Shown piece by piece: positions 1 to 6,382 of a DNA stretch of 13,532 nucleotides. The stretch's first letter is position 1; each line of letters opens with the position of its first letter. The notes beneath the pieces are model-generated. The model ran no database searches and was not told the origin of the DNA. It was given only the letters and a program-made list of their open reading frames with translations. Source of the stretch: Clostridia bacterium (GTDB lineage: Bacteria; Bacillota; Clostridia; Oscillospirales; CAG-272); the NCBI GenBank assembly GCA_017408535.1, contig JAFQUL010000160.1, forward strand, positions 1 through 13,532. The letters run 5' to 3'. A program made the position numbers and the translations under genes.

Positions 1-36
1 GGCGGCGGTCGTGCTCAAAGCCCCCGCCGGTCCCCG

Positions 37-66
37 TCACGAGAGTTCGAATCTTTCGACGGCAAA
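37..66 (+). other. tRNA-like T-arm remnant, 3' end
   Basis: The stretch holds a canonical T-loop box (GTTCGAATC) flanked by a 5-bp stem, GAGAG with CTTTC (one G-T pair), then GACGGCA and directly the terminator hairpin. It faces the tRNA-Ser gene and shares CGAGAGTTCGAATCT with that gene's T-arm. I could not fold positions 1-36 into an anticodon arm or variable arm, and no CCA end is encoded. It may be the end of a class II tRNA cut by the window edge or a decayed tRNA copy. Confidence 0.3.
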
Positions 67-101
67 GAAAAAGGACAGTCTAAAGACTGTCCTTTTTCTT
101 T
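64..101. terminator. Bidirectional hairpin terminator between convergent tRNA-like sequences
   Basis: A perfect 18-bp inverted repeat, aaagaaaaaggacagtct and its complement, with a 2-base loop. Each arm ends in a run that becomes a U-tract in the transcript, so it can end transcription from both sides: the tRNA-Ser on the minus strand, which it abuts, and anything arriving from the left. Confidence 0.85.
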
Positions 102-192
102 GGCGGAGAAGGAGAGATTCGAACTCTCGCGCCGGTTACCCGACCTACACCCTTAGCAGGGGCGCCTCTTCGGCCTACTTGAGTACTTCTCC
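101..192 (-). tRNA. tRNA-Ser (anticodon GCU)
   Basis: Reading the minus strand from 192, the 7-bp acceptor stem GGAGAAG pairs with CTTCTCC, followed by discriminator G and an encoded CCA (101-103). The anticodon loop is CTGCTAA, giving anticodon GCU for serine AGC/AGU codons. A long variable arm and the T-arm GAGAG-TTCGAAT-CTCTC complete a class II tRNA of 92 nucleotides. A promoter lies upstream at 259-287 and a hairpin terminator starts at its 3' end, so it appears to be transcribed alone. Confidence 0.95.
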
Positions 193-258
193 ATAGGAAA
201 TGTAATTTCATAGGTAACGAAGCTTCCGCTTAGTTATTCATTTTTATGTGCGGATATT

Positions 259-287
259 ATTATATCACAGATGAAATGATTTTGCAA
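259..287 (-). promoter_or_regulatory. Promoter of tRNA-Ser
   Basis: On the minus strand, TTGCAA (282-287) and TATAAT (259-264) are separated by exactly 17 bases. The expected start near 252 gives a 5' leader of about 60 nucleotides before the mature tRNA. Confidence 0.8.
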
Positions 288-310
288 TAGGAAAAGTATG
301 AATTTTCTAT

Positions 311-346
311 GAACAACCGGCTGTGGCTTTCCACAGTCGGTTGTTC
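311..346 (-). terminator. Hairpin after aroA, terminator-like
   Basis: A 16-bp stem with a 4-base loop (gaacaaccggctgtgg against its near-complement) begins 15 bases past the aroA stop. Read from the minus strand it contains one A-C mismatch and is followed by only a weak A/T-rich tract, not a clear U-run. It probably ends or stabilises the aro transcript; efficiency is uncertain. Confidence 0.5.
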
Positions 347-361
347 CAGCATCATTCTCTG

Positions 362-1627
362 TTATTCCTCTGTTATCTCGGCACCGAGTGCGGTAAGATC
401 CTGCCAGAATTCGGGATAGGATTTGGAGACCGCCTCCGCTCCCAGTATCTTCACCGGCTCATCGGAGATAGATGCGGCTACGGCGGCACACATTACGATG
501 CGGTGGTCTCCCGCTCCGTCTGCCACTCCGCCTCTGAGTCTGCCCCTGCCGTTGATTATCATTCCGTCGGGAGTAACGGACACCTCCCCGCCGAGAGCAT
601 TGAGCATTGCGGCTACCGTCTCAAGTCTGTCTGATTCCTTTTCTCTCAGCCTTGCCGCACCTACTATCTCTGTTCTGCCCACTCTTGCCGCGGCAGCTAC
701 CGCTACCGCAGGTACAAGGTCGGGGGTATGGGATGCGTCGTATACCGCGTCACCCTCGAGGATTTTTCCCTTACTTATTTTAAGAACATTGTCGCCGTAG
801 CTGACCTCGCCGCCCCAAAGCGACAGCAGCTCCGCTATTTTCTTGTCCCCCTGGAATGACTCAGAGTCAAGTCCCTTTACCGTGATGCCCCTCTCCGACA
901 TAAAGCCTGCCGCAAGAAGAGCCGAGGCTGAAGACCAGTCACCCTCTACCCATATCTCACCGGGGCTGAGATATCTCTGCCCGCCGGGGATATAAAAGCC
1001 TTTTTCGTTCTGGGTGACGCTAACACCGAAGTGCTTCATGGTGTCAAGAGTCATATTTACATAGGGAGCGGATGCGAGAGGGGAAAGCAGTCTTATCTCG
1101 CTGTCACCCTCAAGAAGGGGAAGCACCAGCAAGAGAGCCGAGATATACTGAGAGCTGACAGAGCCCTCTATCTCGTATACACCGCTGTGAAGTCCGCCCT
1201 TTACGGTTATAGGCAAAAAATCTGAGGAAAGCTCAGTTCCTCTTGAGCGCATAGCACTGCAAAGGGGAGCAAAGGGTCTCTCGGGAAGTCTGCCTCTGCC
1301 GGTTATTACAGTTTCGGTAGCAAGATATGCGGACAGAGGCAGGATAAATCTTGCGGTGGTACCGCTCTCGTTACAGTTTATCCTTGCTATCCTGTCTCCC
1401 CGTCCACCGGGGTATACTACCGCACTTCTCTCCCCCGTCTCAACTCTTGCTCCGAGAGCGGAGAGAGCCCCCGCGGTAGCAGTGATATCGTCTGAAGAAA
1501 GAAGATTTTTTACCAGAGTGCGTCCATCTGAAAGTGCCGCCGCCACAAGTGCTCTGTGACTGCCGGACTTTGAGGGGGGAGATATTATCTCACCCTTGGC
1601 ACAAAAAGGTCTTACCGTGATATTCAA
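362..1627 (-). CDS. aroA: 3-phosphoshikimate 1-carboxyvinyltransferase (EPSP synthase)
   Basis: Cytoplasmic enzyme of the sixth shikimate step: phosphoenolpyruvate plus shikimate-3-phosphate gives EPSP. With the TTG start at 1627 the protein has 421 residues, normal for the family. Visible signatures are PPSKSGSHRAL near residue 17 (Lys20), NESGTTAR (86-93), ERPFAPL (116-122), SSQYISALL (158-166), catalytic Asp303 in DASHTPDLVP, LREKESDR (327-334, Lys330/Glu331) and DHRI (374-377). I chose TTG because GGGGAGG lies 7 bases upstream, because it overlaps the aroB stop as TTGA, and because family similarity begins there. An ATG at 1690 would add 21 unrelated residues buried in aroB. The overlap implies translational coupling. 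It is the last gene of the aroF-aroB-aroA operon. Confidence 0.95.
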   Translation of the reverse strand: MNITVRPFCAKGEIISPPSKSGSHRALVAAALSDGRTLVKNLLSSDDITATAGALSALGARVETGERSAVVYPGGRGDRIARINCNESGTTARFILPLSAYLATETVITGRGRLPERPFAPLCSAMRSRGTELSSDFLPITVKGGLHSGVYEIEGSVSSQYISALLLVLPLLEGDSEIRLLSPLASAPYVNMTLDTMKHFGVSVTQNEKGFYIPGGQRYLSPGEIWVEGDWSSASALLAAGFMSERGITVKGLDSESFQGDKKIAELLSLWGGEVSYGDNVLKISKGKILEGDAVYDASHTPDLVPAVAVAAAARVGRTEIVGAARLREKESDRLETVAAMLNALGGEVSVTPDGMIINGRGRLRGGVADGAGDHRIVMCAAVAASISDEPVKILGAEAVSKSYPEFWQDLTALGAEITEE

Positions 1628-2682
1628 GGCCGTACCTCCCCGAACAGAAGCTCTCCAAGCTGTGATACCGGAAACGCCTGAAGGCGGCACTCACCCGGCA
1701 CTGAGGGGATAACCAGAGTGATCGTGTCTCCCTCACGCTTTTTGTCTCTGAGCATAGTGTCTATCAGCTCACTGCCGCTGTAGGGGGGCAGAGAGCTGTC
1801 AAGCCCTGCGGCTTCAAGTGCTTTTTTTAGTATTTCCGAGCAGTCCTTTGCCAGCCCCAGCTTTTCCGCCGCCGCGGTAATGGCTGTCATGCCGTAGGCA
1901 ACACCTCTGCCGTGGGAGACTGAGAAATCTGCCGCTATCTCCACGGCGTGCCCTACCGTGTGGCCGAAGTTAAGCAGCTTTCTGTCACCCCGGTCAAACT
2001 CGTCTCTTTCAACTATATCCCTTTTGATCTTTACAGATCTGAGGATAAGCTCTTCTATATTGCTCTCCACTCCCGAGGACACGATCATAGACAGGATATC
2101 GCTGTCGGCGATCATACCGTATTTGACCACCTCAGCCGCTCCGTCTGTCAGGTAATATTCGGGGAGCGTTTCGAGAGTGTCGGGATCGCATATTACTCTG
2201 ATGGGCTGGTGGAATGCACCTACGAGATTTTTACCTGCAGGAAGGTCCACTGCCGTCTTGCCACCCACCGAGGAGTCTACCATACTGAGAAGAGATGTGG
2301 GTATACCCACGTAATCCACTCCCCTGAGATACAGCGCCGCACTTAGACCGGTTATATCTCCTACAACTCCGCCGCCGAGAGCCACGAAAAGATCGCTTCT
2401 GGTAATAGACTCCTTCGCCGCAGCCTCAAGTATAGAGAACAGCACGGAAGGATTCTTTGAGGCTTCTCCGTGCTCAAACACAAAGGAGGACACGGTAAAG
2501 CCGGCACGGGAAAGCGACTCGGTCACAGTCCCGCCGTATATGGGATAAACGTTATCGTCAGATACCAGAAGTACCCGGCAGGGTTTTTTAACCTCGCTTA
2601 TCAGCTCCCCCGCCCTGACAGCGGCGCCTCGCTCCACTATCACGTCATAGGGACGGGCGACCGATACCGTAATTTTTTCCAT
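1624..2682 (-). CDS. aroB: 3-dehydroquinate synthase
   Basis: Second shikimate enzyme, converting DAHP to 3-dehydroquinate with NAD and a divalent metal, in the cytoplasm. The 352-residue length is typical. Diagnostic motifs are GGGVVGD (103-109, NAD binding), PTSLLSMVDSSVGGKTAV (128-145), GKNLVGAFHQP (150-160), and the metal ligands Glu184 in AAEVVKYG, His241 in FGHTVGHAVE and His257 in SHGRGV. The ATG is preceded by AAGGA at 9 bases. It lies 39 bases after aroF and overlaps aroA by four bases, so all three are read as one message and share the attenuator upstream of aroF. Confidence 0.97.
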   Translation of the reverse strand: MEKITVSVARPYDVIVERGAAVRAGELISEVKKPCRVLLVSDDNVYPIYGGTVTESLSRAGFTVSSFVFEHGEASKNPSVLFSILEAAAKESITRSDLFVALGGGVVGDITGLSAALYLRGVDYVGIPTSLLSMVDSSVGGKTAVDLPAGKNLVGAFHQPIRVICDPDTLETLPEYYLTDGAAEVVKYGMIADSDILSMIVSSGVESNIEELILRSVKIKRDIVERDEFDRGDRKLLNFGHTVGHAVEIAADFSVSHGRGVAYGMTAITAAAEKLGLAKDCSEILKKALEAAGLDSSLPPYSGSELIDTMLRDKKREGDTITLVIPSVPGECRLQAFPVSQLGELLFGEVRP

Positions 2683-2700
2683 GTCAAGTTATCCTTTTCA

Positions 2701-2730
2701 GAAATTATTCAATTTCGGAAATTATTCAAT
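2701..2730. repeat. 13-bp direct repeat at the aroF stop
   Basis: gaaattattcaat occurs at 2701-2713 and again at 2718-2730. The right copy contains the aroF stop codon; the left copy lies in the aroF-aroB gap just before the aroB ribosome site. It looks like a small local duplication. Confidence 0.7.
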
Positions 2731-3732
2731 ACTTGCGGTGCACTCGCGTATAGCCATAACACCCTTAACCACCTGAGCGTATGCCTCGGGGGTGAGGGAC
2801 TGGCTGCCGTCACAGAGTGCGTGCTGAGGATCGTTGTGTACCTCTATCATAAGGCCGTCTGCACCGCAGGCTGCCGCCGCATAGGACATAGGAGCCACCA
2901 GCTTGGCGAGTCCTGTCGCATGGCTGGGATCAACCACAACGGGAAGGTGGGTCATCTGCTTGAGCATGGGAACGGCGGAAAGATCAAGAGTGTTTCTGGT
3001 AGCGGTCTCAAAGGTTCTGATACCTCTCTCGCAAAGGATAACGTTGGGGTTGCCGCCGGACATAATATATTCCGCACTCATTACGAACTCCTGGAGAGTG
3101 CTGGAGAGCCCTCTCTTGAGAAGTATGGGCTTCTTGGTATGGCCCAACTCCTTGAGAAGCTCGAAGTTCTGCATATTTCTTGCACCCACCTGGATAACGT
3201 CTACCTCGCTGAAAAGAGGAAGCTGGGAAAGATCCATTATCTCGGTAACGATTGGGAGACCGGTCTCTGCCTTTGCCTCAAGGAGAAGCTTGATGCCCTC
3301 TCCGCGGAGACCCTGGAATGCGTAGGGAGAGGTACGGGGCTTGAATGCGCCGCCGCGGAGCAGGTGAGCACCTGCCTCCTTAACACCCCTTGCAACAGTA
3401 CAGAGCTGCTCGGAGGATTCAACAGAGCAAGGGCCTGCGATAAGAGTGAAGTTGCCGCCGCCGATAGCTACATCCCCAACCTTTATAACTGTATCAAGGG
3501 GATGGAACTTTCTGTTTGCTCTCTTATACGGCTCCTGGATACGCTTGACGTCCTCAACTATGTCAAGAGCGTGGAGCTGTTCTATATCGATCTCGGTAGT
3601 GTCGCCCACAAGTCCGAGAATAGTCTGATGCTGGCCCTCTGTCATCTTGACAGATACGTTCTTGGCCTCCAGCATCTCCATAAGCTTTTGAAGTTTTTTC
3701 GCCTCAGCATTTTCTTTGAGAAGTATTACCAT
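2722..3732 (-). CDS. aroF: 3-deoxy-7-phosphoheptulonate (DAHP) synthase, type I-beta
   Basis: Commits carbon to aromatic amino acids by condensing phosphoenolpyruvate with erythrose-4-phosphate. The 336-residue protein starts with a small ferredoxin-like/ACT-like domain (about 1-70), followed by the catalytic TIM barrel, the layout of the Thermotoga enzyme, in which the N-terminal domain mediates Tyr/Phe feedback inhibition. Metal ligands expected for the family are present: Cys102 in AGPCSVES, His271 in DPSHATG, Glu297, and Asp308 in CDGSQSL. The PEP/E4P-binding motifs RGGAFKPRTSPYAFQGL (126-142), LKRG (205-208) and CERG (234-237) are intact. AAAGGAG lies 10 bases before the ATG. It is first in the aro operon, behind a Phe/Tyr leader-peptide attenuator, so control at enzyme and RNA level would respond to the same end products. 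The symbol could equally be given as aroG. Confidence 0.95.
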   Translation of the reverse strand: MVILLKENAEAKKLQKLMEMLEAKNVSVKMTEGQHQTILGLVGDTTEIDIEQLHALDIVEDVKRIQEPYKRANRKFHPLDTVIKVGDVAIGGGNFTLIAGPCSVESSEQLCTVARGVKEAGAHLLRGGAFKPRTSPYAFQGLRGEGIKLLLEAKAETGLPIVTEIMDLSQLPLFSEVDVIQVGARNMQNFELLKELGHTKKPILLKRGLSSTLQEFVMSAEYIMSGGNPNVILCERGIRTFETATRNTLDLSAVPMLKQMTHLPVVVDPSHATGLAKLVAPMSYAAAACGADGLMIEVHNDPQHALCDGSQSLTPEAYAQVVKGVMAIRECTASIE

Positions 3733-3780
3733 TTTATATTTTCTCCTTTAAGATAAATTATTACGTATTAGGATCCGAGT

Positions 3781-3817
3781 CAAAATAAAATACGCCGCAG
3801 CGTTAACACTGCGGCGT
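3781..3817 (-). terminator. Attenuator terminator of the aro operon leader
   Basis: On the minus strand a perfect 9-bp GC-rich stem (ACGCCGCAG with CTGCGGCGT, 3792-3817, loop of 8) is followed by ATTTTATTTT. It lies after the leader peptide stop and before aroF, so termination here would prevent expression of aroF, aroB and aroA. Its ascending arm and loop (3800-3812) can instead pair with the end of the leader peptide coding region (3853-3866). Confidence 0.88.
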
Positions 3818-3849
3818 CTATCTCATACTAAAACAATGAGCACGTCATA

Positions 3850-3945
3850 TTATGCAGTGCAACGCAAACAAGCCTTGCCGAAAAAGAATGCAGCAAAGCT
3901 AAAGAAAAAGTAAAAATATGCGTTGTACTTACGTGAAGTGTTCAT
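3850..3945 (-). CDS. Phe/Tyr-rich leader peptide of the aro operon attenuator
   Basis: A 31-codon reading frame starts at ATG 3945, preceded by GGAG at 7 bases, and ends at TAA 3850-3852. Residues 8-24 read NAYFYFFFSFAAFFFGK; in all there are 8 Phe and 3 Tyr codons, concentrated between codons 7 and 22. This resembles pheA/pheST-type leader peptides, whose translation speed reports charged tRNA-Phe. The peptide itself probably has no function. Codons 7-10 contain RNA segment 1, the last four codons contain segment 2 just before the stop, and the terminator follows 33 bases later. A ribosome stalled on the aromatic codons would free segment 2, while one reaching the stop would cover it. It is too short for routine gene callers. 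Confidence 0.9.
   Translation of the reverse strand: MNTSRKYNAYFYFFFSFAAFFFGKACLRCTA
3853..3928 (-). promoter_or_regulatory. Alternative RNA segments 1 and 2 of the aro attenuator
   Basis: Segment 1 (3919-3928, GTACAACGCA in the RNA sense) pairs with segment 2 (3853-3866, TGCGTTGCACTGCA) through 7 contiguous base pairs plus 2 beyond one mismatch. Segment 2 can alternatively pair with segment 3 inside the terminator (3800-3812) as GCGTT/AACGC plus CACTGC/GCAGTG, 11 pairs around a small internal loop. The 2:3 pairing excludes the terminator hairpin. The pairings were found by eye; energies were not computed. Confidence 0.75.
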
Positions 3946-3975
3946 TTTCCGTCTCCGTGACTTGGATTTGTGGTA

Positions 3976-4004
3976 ATAATAGCACTTTTTTTCCTCCTTG
4001 TCAA
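3976..4004 (-). promoter_or_regulatory. Promoter of the aro operon
   Basis: Minus strand TTGACA (3999-4004) and TATTAT (3976-3981) with a 17-base spacer. The expected start is near 3969, about 24 bases before the leader peptide start codon. Its -35 box lies 53 bases from that of the divergent thrS promoter. Confidence 0.87.
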
Positions 4005-4057
4005 TATTTTTTCACATTTTTTTGCCCCGGCCGAGTAAAAAGATATGCGGCTACTCC

Positions 4058-4086
4058 TTGACAAAACGGAGAAAATGGTATAAACT
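4058..4086 (+). promoter_or_regulatory. Promoter of the T-box/thrS transcript
   Basis: TTGACA (4058-4063), 17 bases, then TAAACT (4081-4086); an overlapping TATAAA at 4079-4084 is an alternative -10 with a 15-base spacer. The start is expected near 4092, just before the T-box structure. Confidence 0.8.
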
Positions 4087-4089
4087 AAA

Positions 4090-4320
4090 GGGTGCAAAGC
4101 TATTGTCTTTGCAGGAGCAGGACACGGTCTCGGTATCACCTGCCGCTAAAGAGAGGACGCACACAGGCTGAAATGCGTCTGCGGACGGCATCGGGATTAC
4201 CACCGGCTTTTTTCAAAAAACAGAATAACCATCGAGTTAAAAATTCGGGTGGAACCGTGCGGATATTTTTATCTACACCCCGGAGCGGACGCTGTCGTCC
4301 GTTCCGGTTTTTTATTTTTT
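4090..4320 (+). promoter_or_regulatory. T-box riboswitch (threonine) upstream of thrS
   Basis: This leader senses uncharged tRNA and terminates early when tRNA-Thr is charged. Visible elements are a first hairpin (GCAAAG 4094-4099 with CTTTGC 4107-4112), the distal Stem I signature AGAGAGG (4150-4156) with stem GACGC/GCGTC and the GGCTGAAA loop, a likely specifier ACC (Thr) at 4199-4201 in TTACCACC on the descending side of Stem I, and the T-box core GGGTGGAACCG at 4247-4257. Within that core, TGGA is the bulge that pairs with the tRNA acceptor end. The terminator follows at 4280-4320. The specifier is placed by position and by the downstream gene; a second ACC overlaps at 4202-4204. Confidence 0.9.
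4280..4320 (+). terminator. T-box regulated intrinsic terminator
   Basis: An 11-bp stem, ccggagcggac with gtccgttccgg (one G-T pair), loop gctgtc, followed by a T-rich run from 4308 to 4320. In the T-box mechanism the antiterminator formed by the 4247-4257 core competes with this hairpin. Confidence 0.9.
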
Positions 4321-4354
4321 CCTGTAAATTATTCAGAGAAAGGACTTATATATT

Positions 4355-6292
4355 ATGAAGATCGTTTTTTCTACCGGAGAGGTTTTCTCCTCTGACGCTC
4401 CCTTAAGTGTCTTTGATGCCGCTAAGGAGCTGGGTATCGTTACCCGTGCACATATCGCCGCTACCGTTAACGGCCAGCTTGTAGGTATGACCCATAAGCT
4501 TGAGGGTGATGCTGAGGTAGCTCTCCTTACCTTTGAGGATGACGGCGGCAAGCAGGTATTCCGTCACACCGCATCCCACATTCTCGCACAGGCTGTAAAG
4601 AGACTTTACCCTGAGGTAAAGCTTACCATCGGTCCTGCAATAGACACCGGCTTCTACTATGATTTCGATACTCCCAAGCCCTTCACCTCAGACGACCTTG
4701 CGGCTCTTGAGGCTGAGATGACCAAGATAGTTAAGGAAAACCACCTTATCGAGCGCTTCACTCTTCCCCGCGACGAGGCTAAGAAGCTGATGGCGGAAAA
4801 GGGAGAGGACTACAAGGTCCTTCTTATCGACCGAGTTCCCGAGGGTGAGGATATCTCCTTCTACCGTCAGGGTGAGTTTACCGACCTTTGTGCAGGACCT
4901 CATCTGTTCTCCACCGGTGCGGTAAAGGCATTTAAGCTTACCCAGTGTACCGGTGCATACTGGGAGGGCGACTCCAAGAACAAGATGCTCTGTCGCGTAT
5001 ACGGTGTTGCATATCCAGCAAAGGATCAGCTCAAGGAGTACCTTGCTCAGGCAGAAGAGGCAAAGAAGCGCGACCACAACAAGCTTGGACGTGAGCTTGA
5101 GATATTCACCACCGTTGACTGTATCGGTCAGGGACTTCCCATAATTCTTCCCAACGGAACTATTATTATCCAGCAGCTCCAGAGATGGATAGAGGATGAG
5201 GAGCAGAGAAGAGGCTATCTCCGCACCAGAACTCCTCTTATGGCAAAGAGAGACCTTTATAAGATCTCCGGCCACTGGGATCACTACCGCGACGGTATGT
5301 TTATCCTGGGCGATCCGGACGACGAAACCAAGGAGTGCTTTGCTCTCCGTCCCATGACCTGCCCCTTCCAGTATCAGGTGTTCCTGAACCGCGCCCGTTC
5401 CTACCGTGATCTGCCTATGCGTCTGGGTGAGACTTCCACCCTGTTCCGCAATGAGGATTCCGGCGAGATGCACGGTCTTATCAGAGTCCGTCAGTTCACT
5501 ATATCCGAGGGACACCTCGTCCTTCGTCCCGATCAGCTTGCAGATGAGTTCCGCGGCTGCTTTGACCTTGCTGTCTACTGCCTTGAGACTCTGGGACTTA
5601 AGGAGGACTGCTCCTTCCGCTTCTCTCAGTGGGATCCCAACAACACCGATAAGTACGAGGGTACTCCCGAGCAGTGGAACTACGCTCAGGGCGTCATGAA
5701 GGAGATACTTGACGATATCGGTATCGAGTACAAGGTAGGTATAGACGAGGCTGCCTTCTACGGACCTAAGCTTGACATTCAGATAAAGAATGTATTCGGT
5801 AAGGAGGATACCCTTATCACCATCCAGATCGATATGCTCCTTGCGGAGAAGTTCGGTATGGAATATATCGACCGTGACGGTCAGAAGAAGATCCCCTACA
5901 TTATCCACCGTACCTCTATGGGCTGCTACGAGAGAACCCTTGCCCTTCTTATCGAGAAGTACGCGGGCGCATTCCCCATGTGGCTTGCCCCCACTCAGGT
6001 AGCTGTACTTCCCGTAGGCGAATACTACAGCGACTATGCACGTCAGGTTGCCGACCAGCTTGAGGCTGTGGGTATGAGAGTATTCTGCGACCTTCGTAAC
6101 GAGAAGATCGGTTACAAGATCAGAGAAGCTACCGTTCAGAAGATCCCCTACCTTCTTGTAGTAGGAGAGAGAGAGCAGGAGACCGGCTCTGTTGCAGTTC
6201 GTACCCGCCGCGGCGAGGACGAGGGAACCAAGACGGTCAGCGAGTTCATCGCATCCGCTCTTGAGGAGATCGCAAAGAAGACCATTAAGTAA
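4355..6292 (+). CDS. thrS: Threonyl-tRNA synthetase
   Basis: Class II synthetase charging tRNA-Thr in the cytoplasm. The 645-residue protein has the full four-part layout: TGS domain (1-60), second additional/editing domain with HTASH (71-75) and CAGPH (179-183), catalytic core with motif 2 around FRNED (364-368) and motif 3 near MGCYERTLALL (522-532), and anticodon-binding domain (about 548-640). Zinc ligands expected from the E. coli enzyme are present as Cys336, His387 and His518. The segment before His387 reads TISEGH, where the E. coli enzyme has TQDDAH, a substitution at positions that contact threonine. AAAGGA lies 10 bases before the ATG. It follows a T-box leader and ends in its own terminator, so it is a single-gene unit. 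Confidence 0.97.
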   Translation: MKIVFSTGEVFSSDAPLSVFDAAKELGIVTRAHIAATVNGQLVGMTHKLEGDAEVALLTFEDDGGKQVFRHTASHILAQAVKRLYPEVKLTIGPAIDTGFYYDFDTPKPFTSDDLAALEAEMTKIVKENHLIERFTLPRDEAKKLMAEKGEDYKVLLIDRVPEGEDISFYRQGEFTDLCAGPHLFSTGAVKAFKLTQCTGAYWEGDSKNKMLCRVYGVAYPAKDQLKEYLAQAEEAKKRDHNKLGRELEIFTTVDCIGQGLPIILPNGTIIIQQLQRWIEDEEQRRGYLRTRTPLMAKRDLYKISGHWDHYRDGMFILGDPDDETKECFALRPMTCPFQYQVFLNRARSYRDLPMRLGETSTLFRNEDSGEMHGLIRVRQFTISEGHLVLRPDQLADEFRGCFDLAVYCLETLGLKEDCSFRFSQWDPNNTDKYEGTPEQWNYAQGVMKEILDDIGIEYKVGIDEAAFYGPKLDIQIKNVFGKEDTLITIQIDMLLAEKFGMEYIDRDGQKKIPYIIHRTSMGCYERTLALLIEKYAGAFPMWLAPTQVAVLPVGEYYSDYARQVADQLEAVGMRVFCDLRNEKIGYKIREATVQKIPYLLVVGEREQETGSVAVRTRRGEDEGTKTVSEFIASALEEIAKKTIK

Positions 6293-6305
6293 TTTTTAAG
6301 ACAAA

Positions 6306-6346
6306 ACACCGGCGTGCGATCTTCTGACCGCACTGTCGGTGTTTTT
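6306..6346 (+). terminator. Terminator of thrS
   Basis: ACACCGGC plus GTGCG pairs with CGCAC plus GTCGGTGT (13 bp with one wobble and a bulged T), followed by TTTT. It starts 14 bases after the thrS stop. Confidence 0.85.
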
Positions 6347-6350
6347 ACAC

Positions 6351-6366
6351 ACAGCCGCCCGGCTGT
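6351..6366 (+). other. Short hairpin before the solute-binding protein gene
   Basis: ACAGCC-gccc-GGCTGT forms a small perfect hairpin 6 bases before the ribosome site of the next gene. No separate promoter was recognised between the thrS terminator and this gene, so this stem may affect the junction of read-through RNA; its role is unknown. Confidence 0.4.
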
Positions 6367-6382
6367 TATTACGGAGGTAAAA

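Noticed and set aside
2470..3756. Long open frame on the plus strand opposite aroB and aroF
   Set aside because: It is the antisense of well-recognised genes; its translation shows no domain and has no promoter or ribosome site of its own.
3931..3998. AAGGAGG followed by GTG on the minus strand upstream of the aro leader, opening a frame of 18 codons
   Set aside because: The ribosome-site-like bases lie in the spacer of the aro promoter, upstream of the expected RNA start, and the frame has no aromatic codon cluster.
4092..4358. 88-codon open frame across the thrS leader
   Set aside because: It lies in the T-box RNA and its terminator and encodes a composition without protein features.
4688..5908. 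406-codon open frame on the minus strand opposite thrS
   Set aside because: Shadow of thrS codon usage, with no recognisable protein features.
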